DNA of 64,000 nucleotides from Malus domestica (lineage: Eukaryota; Streptophyta; Magnoliopsida; Rosales; Rosaceae). The notes below the pieces were generated by a model that did no database searches, had not been told where the DNA came from, and saw only the letters and a program-made list of their open reading frames with translations. Below, in pieces: positions 43,949-55,086 of this stretch; the first letter of the stretch is position 1; each line of letters opens with the position of its first letter. The DNA lies in the NCBI RefSeq assembly GCF_042453785.1, contig NC_091665.1:20737501-20801500 (forward strand). Direction: 5' to 3'. The position numbers were made by a program, and so were the translations under genes.

Positions 43949-44694
43949 TGTTGTACTTTTATGCGCAAACGGAAGCGAATTCTAACAAAGTACCAATATC
44001 AACGTCGTAGGTGAAAGCTAAAACAAACAATCTCAAACTAACACAAGAGATTTACGTGGTTCGGCGTAAAGCCTACGTCCACGAGCAAAGCACAGCGAGG
44101 AATTTCACTAAACAAATGGAGATTACAAAAGAGTGTTTAAACTCTCACAACCCAAATCCCACAAATTACAAACCCTAAACCAAACGAGTAGAGAACCCAA
44201 AACCAACAGAGAAGATTCTCCCAAATTGCCCTCGAACTCACAAACTCACAAATTGACTCTCACCAAATTTGTCAAACAAATGAGCCACACTAAATACACT
44301 AACCCTAAGGTCCTATTTATAGTGCATAGGACTTAGGTTACAATAAGAATCCTAAAAAAAAAGGTCGTACCCAGTGCACAAGGCTCCCGCTTTACGCAGG
44401 GTCTGGGAGAGGTGAATGTCAGCTAGCCTTATCCCCATTTAAGGAGAGGCTGCTCCCAAGTCTCGAACCCGAGACCTACCGCTCATGGGCGAAGGCACTT
44501 GCCATCGCACCAAGTGCGAGCTCTTCAAATAGGTAATAAATTCAAATCCTAATCAAATAGGTAATTAACAAAATCTCTCCACCAAGGAAACTAACTAAGA
44601 AGTCAAAACCAAACCCAAATAGGACACCAAAACCAAATAGGTAATAGAAACCTAATTTATTGCATCATCCTAATTTTGAGCCAAAAACCTAACA
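43949..44694 (-). mobile_element. Solo LTR (746 bp) with TSD GGAAG
   Basis: GGAAG at 43944-43948 recurs at 44695-44699. On the minus strand the LTR starts TGTTAGGTTTTTGGCTCAAA and ends GTACAACA. A TATA box CTATAAATAGG lies at 44322-44312, and the block around 44050-44085 (GATTTACGTGGTTCGGC, CTACGTCCACG on plus) is the one conserved in many plant LTRs. No internal domain adjoins it, so this is a recombination-derived solo LTR, probably copia. It carries a nested Au SINE. Confidence 0.85.
44354..44520 (-). mobile_element. Au SINE, near full length, nested in the solo LTR
   Basis: On the minus strand it reads CGCACTTGGTGCGATGGC (box A region), GGTTCGAGACTTGGG (box B), the central CTCTCCTTAAATGGGG, and ends GTGCACTGGGTACGACC followed by a T run. 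These are diagnostic of the Au SINE, a tRNA-derived family shared by many flowering plants. No clear TSD was found. Its position inside the LTR dates it after the LTR insertion. Confidence 0.9.
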
Positions 44695-44699
44695 GGAAG

Positions 44700-46163
44700 A
44701 TAATGTATGACTCAAAACATAAAATTATTTTTAATTCAAGATGTCCAGATACCGATTTTATTCAAATAAAGAAAAAGTTCGGGAGATTTACAGGAAATAC
44801 ATCACGCAAAACTATTTTTATTGAATTTAGAGAGCATAAGAGAAGAACCTACCTGCACTCGTACAAATGGAATGTTAAGCAGTGACCAGATTGCCAAAAC
44901 CGAGGCAAAAGGCACTACATGGACCATAGAAAAGTGCAATTTATCAAGTGATCAATCAGATCTCGAATGATTAAATCAGAGAAAATCTAGGATAAAAAAA
45001 CCAGCAAGACTGTTTAATTAGTTATCTTCTAAACCTCATTAATTAAATCTGGAAATTACCATGTAAGGGAATTTCAATCAGAACAAGTATGAAGTTGCCA
45101 ATCACCTATGAAAATGTGTTCCCTTCATGTAGAGCGTAAGTTGACAGTTATTAAAAATTATTATTATCATGTGGCACGTGTAGCTCCAGTTAAGGTGAAC
45201 ATATGCTCCCACACCCAAAGTGGCAGTTTGATCACCCATACCCCTTTGGCCCCATTATTGAACTTTCTAGTACTCCAAAAAACACAACTAAGCCAACCAC
45301 CCTCATCTAAGAATACTTTAGTTTGAACAAATCCACAACTATTTTAGAAGTGTTATATACTGCTAGGCATGCAGCATATTCCCATATGATCCTTGTTTTT
45401 GGAGTACCCATTCCAATATGATGACAAACCTCGGAAAACCTAACCTTTTTATGTATGTGCACATCATTTGATTAATTACCGAACAACAATCAAAAACCAC
45501 ATTGCATGCAACAATTCTGACCCTTTAAATCCAACTTGTTTGTAAGTGCATGAAAATAACAACTCCATGCACATTAAGAAGTCTTTAATTGTTTGTTCCA
45601 CAAAAAGCACATAATCTAACACCAAAAGACCATAAAGCTAAATATATAGGACACAACGTTTATTAGACCACAAAATATATTTACCTTAATCAGTTTACGA
45701 AAAATTTAAAAAGAGAACTCAACTAGTGAACTTGTTTACCACAAAATATAATTAGTCCACAGTAAACTACAAATTAACATATAAGATTACTTGTCCCCAT
45801 TATTTAGCATTTCAAATTATGAAAAATTTAAAAAGAGAACTCAACTAGTGAACTTCTTAATCTTAATGAGTATAACAAACAAAATCTCCTACATGTTAAC
45901 AAGAGAGATGCAATGCTGGGTCCATTCCATTTTTTATATCTTCATATAGTTCAATCAGTCCTCCAATTTTAAAATGAAGTCACTAATCTCACACAGCTAA
46001 CCAATCTAAACCCTTCAAAATGTCATGAATAACATTAACAAACAAATCAACCTGCTGAATCGCACAAGACTTATTTGTCTCAAAACTGAACAGAATATTT
46101 CAGATGGGCAATATTTAAGTATGAGAATGGCAATGAATTCGAAAGTCAAGAAAACTGTCTAAC
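44700..46163. other. Intron and decayed DNA of the TRB pseudogene
   Basis: No H1/H5-domain exon was found here or in 42130-42970 and 43545-43940. A 34 base phrase, GAAAAATTTAAAAAGAGAAC and onward, occurs twice (about 45700 and 45822). Confidence 0.5.
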
Positions 46164-46614
46164 CTCACAATAGATTTTCTGGGACCAGAAATCTGCTGGG
46201 TCCCACTGGAAATTGAAATAGGCTTAGCTTCCATGTTTTCATCATCGCTTTGAGCAACATTACTGAGAGCCATAGAGTTCTAAGTGTTTTCTTAGCCTTC
46301 TCTCGAAAGCCCCATCCATTTGCCATGACACTCATATTTCTCCACTTATCCTACCCACGATAGATACAAAATAATGTAAAAATTGATAAAAGCATCAGTG
46401 AACTTCATATCTAACATCATGAGTATTATGATAACAAGTAAATAGTGTTAAAAGAAACCTTACCTTAAGATCTACATTTGAACGAGTATACAGAACACCA
46501 CTAAATTCTGGATGTTTTAAGTATGGTCCGCCATTTTCCTGCACCATGTTTAATAACTCCAGCTTTAAGGGCTGATTCTTCTTCTGCCGTCCATTTCTGC
46601 TTAGGAGCACCCAC

Positions 46615-47696
46615 AGAGGAACTCTGCCAGAGAATCAATCTGCAAAGCCTTAGTGGTCTATATTAGAGCCTACACCCAAGGAAAAAACTTGACATAAGAA
46701 AACACATCAAAAATAAAAAAACGAACATCAGTAAACGTTATAATCAAACAGAAGCAACTGTAAAATTGTATTACAATAAACGCCTTCAAACATGGTTTGT
46801 ATTTGGATCTAGGATTTGAATTTCAGATCCACATTTGTTTTGATGCATTCGAAATGCAACGATTGTAAAGTATCTTGTTTGAAGGCCAAAACAAACAAAT
46901 CAACAGTTTCATTCAACATTTAAAAAAATTGACACATTGAAGCTGTATCACAGTTTAGTAAAGTTTCCCCACTACTCCTCAATACTCAAATGTGGACACC
47001 AGAAATACCAAATTTTACATAATAAAAACAATAATTTTGTAACTTAATACTCTATTTTAAAATAATAAGATTCATATTCAAACCTAAAAGCATCCACAAC
47101 AAAATTCAACAGCAGAATGTGAAATTTCATATCCCACAAACAAAACGAACCCTAAATTCCCAATACTTATTCAAAAGGGAAACCCCATACAATTCAATTT
47201 CCCAATCAAATATCACAAGTTTGTTCAAATCACGAATCCAGACAATAAGAATCGAAATTACACGAAGGGAAAGGGGATTAAGGCACAGACAATTACCAGA
47301 AATAGTCGTCTAATTCACCGAATTATGGTTTGAATTCGATTCCAAGTTTAATTTCGATTCGATATTCAGGGGCTCTGAGATTTGATTTGAATTCAGTTCA
47401 GAGGGTCCGGCGCCCGCGGGCGGGGGGGGCGGCGGCCGGGCGGGGCGCGAAGGCGAAGGCGTTGGTTGCTGCTCTCTCGCGTCCACCTGGGATTTTTGCG
47501 GATCGACACGAAAAATCAGTTTCAGGTATTGCTGGCCAACAGTGACAAGCAAGTTCCGTTCTACTTTGATATGGTAGTGACACGTACACAAAGGCCACTC
47601 ATGCGGGTCCGGAGCTATTTATCTGTTGCCACACATTAGGGCATCCATAGTTTCCAAGTTTTATTTTCTTGTTCAGCGGATGATGGTGTTTCAAAC
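46615..47696. other. Upstream side of the TRB pseudogene, with a G/C-rich island
   Basis: Mostly AT-rich, except for 47403-47465, where runs such as GGCGCCCGCGGGCGGG and GGCGGCGGCCGGGCGGGG form the most G/C-rich spot in the window. The ORFs there (Arg/Gly/Ala-rich) are composition artefacts. This could be the old promoter or 5' UTR of the TRB gene. Confidence 0.45.
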
Positions 47697-47962
47697 TTGG
47701 GACTCATTTAAACATGTTGAAATATTATTAAACTCCTAATTAATTTTCAATTCAAACATTTCCTATATAAAAAATTAAATTGTAATAAGTTTGTACTTAT
47801 AAAATTTTTATAAAAATATATGTATCCATTGGGACTCATTTAAACATGTTGAAATATTATTAAACTCCTAATTAATTTTCAATTCAAACATTTCCTATAT
47901 AAAAAATTAAATTGTAATAAGTTTGTACTTATAAAATTTTTATAAAAATATATGTATCCATT
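47697..47962. repeat. Perfect tandem duplication, 132 bp unit
   Basis: The block beginning TTGGGACTCATTTAAACATG at 47697 restarts at 47829 and the two copies look identical to the end of TATATGTATCCATT at 47962. Such identity implies a very young event, or an assembly artefact. No gene is involved. Confidence 0.92.
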
Positions 47963-47995
47963 CTTAAATATACCAATTTGTTAAAAATGTACTGA

Positions 47996-50620
47996 CACAC
48001 CCCAACCCGGAATATTCACTAAGACTCCGAATCAAGCTGTGATGGCCGACACCTGGAAAGTGACGAAGCCATAAAGTATAGTGATGTGGAAAATATGAAC
48101 AAATTTAAACCTAAAAGTGTCTAATGACAAGAGTGTGTTGTGAGCGGGAATGAACTCATTTCACACGCAATGTCATAGTATAAGTAAAGTACAATAGTGT
48201 GGGTAAGGATTGTACCCTCAGAGATAGCCACCTATACTGAAATTTGTCAAGAATCCTCGTTAATACAAACTTTCATCAGCTAAACCTGGATGGGCGAAAA
48301 ACAGAAAACATGAGTGGGCAAAAACAAAGTTTTTTGAAACCATTTCTCTTTCCAAAAATAATAACCCATCACCGTAATACCCGTATAATTTCCCAAAAAA
48401 TAATAATACATACGTATAAAGAAATCAGGCTCGAAAGCAATGAAAACCAAAGTATGTGTCTATGTAAGCCAGGTGATGTAAATCAATATAAAATAATATA
48501 TCAGCCGGAGTCATCTAACGTGACCTATAAGGCTGAATCTATAGCTCATAACCAATTCCTGCAAACGAGTTGAAACCATCTAATGTGGTCTGTACGACAG
48601 GCTGGCTGTAAATAAATACGCTCAAGTGCTACGATCACGTGAAGGTTGTGCGAAGTATCACAAGTCACCTACGAGTTGGAACCACCTTATGTGGTCTGTA
48701 CGACAAGCTGGCACCTGCCTTGGATCCAAGGTGAGCATACGGTGCGAGAGGTGAACGATTACGTGAAGGTTAAGCCCTTACCTCGGGCGGAGCACTAACA
48801 TCGAGGGTGCAGGATAATGAGTTCTAAATACATTTATGCATAACCATACACAATGCAACCACTATCATCATAATGTACTCACCTAAAGCTTACCTAGGCC
48901 TCTGCAGTATCATTCCATATTATGCAAAACTATACTAATGCAAATACTAAGATATAATGCATCCTTGACATGGCATTTAATTCACAAATTCATTTAAAAA
49001 CAATTTCTGGAAATCGTAAAGCATATATACATATATATAGAAAACAAAAGCCCACTCACCTGGAGTTCACGCTACAACTCCCTAGCACGAATATCGAGGC
49101 GTCCCGAACTATCTGCCCCTAGAACAATTATCAAATCACATCTCAGAATTCTTATCAATAGAATATATATAACTTACGTAAACACATCCTTAAGGACGTT
49201 CTAGAATGATTTGAGACCAAAGTTGGTAGGTCTACAACCTTACGTAACTCAATCCAGAAGATCCGCTCCTCGGATTTCGGATCAATAACTTCCAAGGATC
49301 CACATTATGCTTTTAAAATATCATCCTAAAATTTCATTATGATCCAATGGTTGGAGCTCCGCCAATTGCAAATTCAAGTGGCGGTCAACGTCTTATTTTA
49401 CGAACTTACAAATCCAATTTGGGAAGATCCGTGCGTCAGATTCCTGATCCGTAAGTTCCCATGATCCTCAAATATTATGTACTACAACATATTAAAGTTT
49501 GGTGACGATCCAACGATTGGATCGTCAATTCATATTTTTAGTAAGTAACGCACCTTAATCAAACTAGATTCATAATAATCAAATCACATCATATGGATAT
49601 CAAATTTGAGATCAATATATCGATTTATCGTAAAATAGCATTGGCGGTCCACTGGCCACGTGCCGCCACTGGTGGCGGTCGGCCGTCCCGACTCGTCGAA
49701 AAATTCAACTATTTTTAAAAATTCTCAAACTTCATAGAAATAAAGATCTCAATGAGTGAAACAACTTTCATACCTGTGACTAAGGCCAATTTGGCCGGGA
49801 AAAGCCCAAATTTTGCCACGAACCTCTGGAAACCCTAAAAGGGTGAACTTCGATTCGTCCCTTCCGTCGCTCCGCTGCCCACAGTGTTGATTGGGCTTTG
49901 TTCCTAGACACTAAAGACACCTGAAGATGGTGATGGTTGACGGAAGAGCTTGCAGAAACGACAACGATTCGCTAAAGAACCCACGGCACCGTCGGGGTTG
50001 ATCTTCATAAAACATGGATCCAATCTCGTCTAACTTGGACATAAATGAAAAGGAAATGATGATGGGTTGTTCTCCTGTTAGTGGTTCCTTTGAATCGTCG
50101 GAAAAATTGACGGAAATGGCAATGGAATTGTGTAGAAATTTGGGTCAAGGAACCGGGTCACGGTTTCAAAACGAGTCAAAGGGGAGAGCTCCTGATCCGC
50201 TGCTTTCTCCCTTTCTCCTTTCCCCTCCTTTCTTTTCTCCCCCTATTCGTCACTCACTTCTCTCTCTTCTCCCCATTTGCCTTCATCTCTCCTTCATTCT
50301 CTCCTTAATTTCCTATCTCCACTGCCTATCACCATTTTTCTTTAATCTGGGCTACACATGTGGCTCCAACAGATTTTTGTCCAAAAATCTAAAGCATTCT
50401 AGAATTTATTAATTTACAATTTTACCCTCAACTTTAAACGTTAATATCTCATTCGTTATAACTCCAAATTGCATTCCGTTTGCGCCCACGCATCCATAGT
50501 GATGAGTACTACAAGAATACGCCAAAGAAAACAAACCTTACATGACACGACACGGTAGTCAACAAAAGTCAACAATTTGCCTTGAAGGGCATTTTCATAG
50601 CTTTACTTATTAAAATTATA
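47996..50620 (-). mobile_element. LTR-like retroelement block, related to 15204-16557
   Basis: It starts TGACACACCCCAACCCGG, a typical plant gypsy LTR terminus when read on the other strand. It contains two tandemly related stretches around GGTCTGTACGACA (48580 and 48690) and a segment near 49690-49790 (AAAAATTCTCAAACTTCATA) that matches the 15204-16557 element in reverse. Paired motifs GATCCAATGGTTGGA and GATCCAACGATTGGA (49350, 49510) are internal repeats. The right end is unclear. The ORF at 50014-50412 is low complexity and unsupported. Confidence 0.5.
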
Positions 50621-50639
50621 TAAACCGTAAAATTGGGAT

Positions 50640-52800
50640 ACATGTACCCTTTTTTTAATATAAAATGTAACCATTTTTTTATAAAAAAAATTCATTCAAT
50701 GTTTTCTCTAATCCATTTTTTAAACTTATATGGGTACATTCTATTTCGTTGATTTGAGAATGTATCCATGTCAAGGTCAAGTTTAATAGAAGAAATTTAA
50801 TAATGTTATTAAGCCTAATATCCTTTTTTTTGTGCTTTTGAAAAATGTACCCATGTTTTGGTACAATAAATTTTTGGTTAGTTTTGATAAATGTGCCCGT
50901 GTGTGTGTGTACACACACAACATATTGAAGAGTATAATTCATCTTTAATATTTTTAATCCCATAATTATGCATGTTATTTGAAATCTCATTAATATAAAT
51001 AACTTCATTTTTAATTTAAAAATATGATAACCTACATAAAAATACATTATTACATTAAATCAGGAACTTCGATCAAAAACTAAAAATCACAAATGTTTCA
51101 GTCAAAGAACATTGGTAGTTAGGGACCGCATCCAAAGTGTCCCTTCAAATAATCTGATCTAGTTAGTCTCAAATAAAAACTTCAACTTTTTCTTGTATGC
51201 TAGAAACATAAAATCACAAAAAGTAGATGTTAAGCGACTAGCATTTGGTTTACTAATTAATAATTGTCTTCATGTGGTTAAGAAAGATTCTTATATATAT
51301 GTTCGACTTACAGATACAAAAATTGTTTATATACGATGAGTTTGATACGTAGATGTAGTTGGCCATTATAGTGAACAAACTATCTGCAATTCGCCAATTC
51401 CCCATGCGTTATGATAATTATTATTTGTATTATTATTATCTTTCATTTCTTCACAAGGTATGAAAAGTATTTTGAGGAACCATAATTTTTTTTCTTTCTG
51501 TTTTTGCTAACACTCAGATGTATTTTATAAGGAATGTATAAATTTGAAATCTTAATAATAAATTTCCAATTATAAGATATAAGGATAAACTCAAACATCT
51601 TAGGTTAGTGTCAATCCATTTCACATGATTAATTTGAATGACATTCAATTGAATCGAATTGATAAGGAATATGTACTTAATCATAAATTCCCAAATATAA
51701 GATATAAGGATAAACTCAAATATTTTAGGTTAGTGTCAAGTCATTTGACACGATTTATTTGAATGACATTCAACTTAATAGAATTAATAAGAAATGTAAA
51801 TATAGAATCTTAATCATAAAATTTTAATTATAAGATACAAGAATAAACTCAAACATCTTAGGTTTGAGTCAAGTCATTAACATGGTTAATTTGAATGACA
51901 TGCAACTGAAATAAATTGATAGGATGAAAACCAGGGCATCCTAAATTTTCAATATTTTCTTTTCTTTTTCAATGAAGGAGAGAATGGCGATTCGAACTTG
52001 GGACTTATTTAACTATTGCTCGTGATCACTTAGAGTCCCTCTTCCATCAATAGGAACTCCCAGCCCGTCCACCACACACCTAGCTAGCCTTTCTCGCAAG
52101 AACATCCACAATGGATCTAGTACGCTTTTGCAAAAACTCATTGTAATAGAAAATCATTTAGTTATCTAATTGTGACGTGATAAATAGAAACATAGTGTTG
52201 TTAATAAAAAAAAAAGAAATTTTCACAATAAAAATCAAGTAACAAACCATTTTCGATTTGAGTGAACTCTTACAAGGATGACTTATGATTAGTAATGACG
52301 GAAAAATAAACAGTTTAGATTACAAAAAACATTGTGAAGCATGCCAGAGAAAGTAGTTAATGTCATATTAATTATGTTACTAATTATTGTTTGAGCACTC
52401 CTGTGTTATTATCTTTGTATTTCATTTTTTCACAAGGTACGAAAAGCATTTTGAAAAATTCAAGTATAATTTATAAGGAATGTACAAATATGGAAGCAAA
52501 TACAATCTTAATCACAAATTTCCAATTATTAATATGAAGATATACTCAAACATCTTAAGTTAGTGTCAAGCCATTTTGCTCGGTTGACTTTAGATGGCAT
52601 TCAACTAAATTGAATAAAATAGGGCAAAAGCATGTGGTTCATGTTAGATTAGCTTGGCATGGACTAAGTAGTAGTATAATTGTGAAACGTTTGATGCAGT
52701 ACCTAACTAGTTAGAACTAAATTTTTAGTTTTTAGTTTTAATAATGAAAACTTCTACTTTCTTGTCTATAAAACTCAAAATGCACTCTATAAATAAAAAG
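50640..52800. repeat. AT-rich region with ~125-140 bp degenerate repeats
   Basis: Copies built from ATAAATTTCCAATTATAAGA, AAACTCAAACATCTTAGGTT, AGTGTCAAGTCATTT and GAATGACATTCAA begin at about 51540, 51675, 51800 and, separated, 52500. The first three are in tandem. A GTGTGTGTGTACACACAC palindromic microsatellite lies at about 50900-50917. No gene. Confidence 0.7.
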
Positions 52801-52975
52801 GAAAGCGAAAATTAGATCTTATGTCAAATACCAAAGAGTCAAAATCCTGAATTCTGAACCTTTCCCATCAAAAAGCTGAGTTTCAACAATATCCTGGGTT
52901 TTGAAGTGCAACAAGTAGAGTTCTCTAGAACATTGTTGTAATCGAGTGCACATTATACAACCAACTTTCCTTGCA

Positions 52976-53385
52976 AGAACACTTAAGCAAACAGCAAACC
53001 ATATACCGTCCCAATTTACTCTCTTTTTCATAAAACCATATATTTTGAGTATTTTCCATTAGAATTTCCCAATTTTTAAGACATGGCACTAAACAACCAA
53101 TGTAAAAGAGATTAAAAGTTGAAGAACAAAAAGTGAAAACAATGTCTCTAAATGATGGGAGAGGTTGAAGAAGAAGAAGAAGAACACTTAAGCAAACAGC
53201 AAACCATATACCGTCCCAATTTACTCTCTTTTTCATAAAACCATATATTTTGAGTATTTTCCATTAGAATTTCCCAATTTTTAAGACATGGCACTAAACA
53301 ACCAATGTAAAAGAGATTAAAAGTTGAAGAACAAAAAGTGAAAACAATGTCTCTAAATGATGGGAGAGGTTGAAGAAGAAGAAGA
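52976..53385. repeat. Tandem duplication, 205 bp unit
   Basis: AGAACACTTAAGCAAACAGC at 52976 recurs at 53181, and the two 205 base units appear identical up to the GAA run (AGAAGAAGAAG), which differs in length. The region is not clearly coding; frames on the minus strand that cross it simply repeat. Confidence 0.9.
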
Positions 53386-53833
53386 AGAAGAAGATGCCCA
53401 AAACTCGCCGAGATGGGAATTGAAGCTTGGCATCCACGGCGGTCACAAGAGCTTGGCATCCATGATGATCACTGAAGCATTGGGCATCCATGATATCACT
53501 GAAGCATTGGGAATTGAAGATTGCAAGAACGAAAGCCCAAAACTTGCGGAGGGTAGAGATGGTCTGAGTAGTCCGCTCAATTTTGAGGGTTGTCTCACTA
53601 AGACTGAAGAAGAAGATGCCCAAAACTCGCCGAGATGGGAATTGAAGCTTGGCATCCACGGCGGTCACAAGAGCTTGGCATCCATGATGATCACTGAAGC
53701 ATTGGGCATCCATGATATCACTGAAGCATTGGGAATTGAAGATTGCAAGAACGAAAGCCCAAAACTTGCGGAGGGTAGAGATGGTCTGAGTAGTCCGCTC
53801 AATTTTGAGGGTTGTCTCACTAAGACTGTATAG
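53357..53833 (+). other. Repeat ORF built from a 222 bp in-frame duplication; unassigned
   Basis: A 158-codon frame consists of a Glu-rich start (EVEEEEEEEDAQNSPRW) and two identical modules of 74 residues (about 53392-53613 and 53614-53828) containing LKLGIHGGHKSLASMMITE, ALGIHDITEALGIED and SPLNFEGCLTKT. Because 222 is divisible by three, the duplication preserves the frame. I know no matching domain, and the opposite strand is also open. Most likely repeat-derived rather than a real protein. Confidence 0.3.
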
Positions 53834-53839
53834 AGAGGC

Positions 53840-55086
53840 GTTTAGTCTAGACGAATCTCTCTTAGTCTCATGAAAGCTAGTCTAGTATAGTGAAAGCTAG
53901 TGAGGGAAAACAAACGCACTATCTGATCACTATGGATGCTTGAACGGTGAGCAAATATGGTATCATAATCCATATGTTTCTAATTCATTCTCAAAATAAC
54001 TCGAATATAAAGCATTTTCCCATGTTCTGAATTGTACTTATTCTAACCTTGCTCCCTCCTCCTCAGTCCTCAGCCATCTCAGCCGCATATTGATGGGCTG
54101 CAGATTAGTGGCTCGACGGAGCTGGGATTTCAGGATCATGTTGTATTCACTTGGTCGATTGAATATGTGCGTGACAATGTCCTTATTTTCGCATGACTGC
54201 TCTTTTCTTTGTCTTTTAACTTGTTTCTATGGTGGTGACGTCTTCTTCGGCACCCGTGGCTGCGACCGGCACGGCTGTGCGGGTGCATGGCTTGATGTTA
54301 GGGTTTACGTTCTTCTACATTTTGGGCTGCTGATGTATTTTCTATTTTGCTGTTGGGAACATTTTGTATTGGGGCCTTTTTGGGCTGTTAAAAGAAATGC
54401 ACTCTCATTACCCCAAAAAATAAAAAACCTTACTCCCCTTTTTTATTTAATTCCACACATTTCCTTGCTTTTGATGTGAGATTCCATGACAGCCTCCTCA
54501 AAGTAAAAGCATTTTTCAAAGCATCACTTGAAACATTCCTCCAGCTCAGAGGAAACATTCCTCCAGCTCAGAGGAAATATTCCTCCCACCTCTTTCTCAT
54601 CCCAAAAGCAAAATCCAACCCATCACATCAATAAAACCCAGCAAAGCCAAAAGCCTAAAAGCTGCCATAAAACCATAGTTGTCCAATGTCGTACTCCTGT
54701 ACAGAACTTCCAAATCTCCCTAAACTTCCTACTTTAACCTTCAAACCGAATACCTCTACACCCCAAAATTAAATTTTTTTTTGCCATCATTGATGAGAAT
54801 TATGTTAGGATCAGCCGCACATGCATGAAGCAATCACAACAAGAAACACATTAAGCACACGGAAGATATAAACCAATGCAACATTTAACAATTCAAGCAG
54901 AAGTTCATATTATTTATGAAAATCAGGAAATAAAATTTTGTTCAAAACCGAAAAGGAAAAAAACAAAAACTACACAATGTAACAGATAGAAGAATTTGAC
55001 AGCCCAAATCAGGGAATCAAATTTTGTTCACAATCCAATCAAATGGACTTTCACTTTCACTTCATAGTTTTGATCCAAAACTCCAT
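53840..55086. other. Intergenic; 3' side of the CYSTM gene
   Basis: No credible gene. A short direct duplication (GAAACATTCCTCCAGCTCAG, twice at about 54530-54570) was seen. The ORFs at 54090 and 54528 show no domain. Confidence 0.45.

Larger units (their letters stand above)
41729..46614 (-). pseudogene. Telomere repeat-binding factor (TRB, Myb plus H1/H5) pseudogene
   Basis: Three pieces of a TRB gene lie in order on the minus strand. The Myb exon 46614-46465 reads [20 protein letters not shown], then GKWRTILK, then after a one-base insertion [15 protein letters not shown]; its expected ATG is GTG. Exon 46350-46164 has DKWRNMSVMANGWG, then a frame loss, then AKPISISSGTQQISGPRKS. The last exon, 42127-41729, has PAFYEKRRNSS, then MKAQIDLELAKMRTMTPEEA and the Ala/Glu coiled coil ending AFADAAMKTLK. 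The H1/H5 globular exons expected in between were not found. A ~26 bp tandem triplication at 41989-42062 also breaks the frame. Living TRBs bind telomeric TTAGGG-type boxes and recruit chromatin complexes; this copy cannot. Confidence 0.85.

Noticed and set aside
50014..50412. 132-codon ORF in the LTR-like block
   Set aside because: Ser/Leu/Pro-rich translation of pyrimidine DNA inside a repeat.
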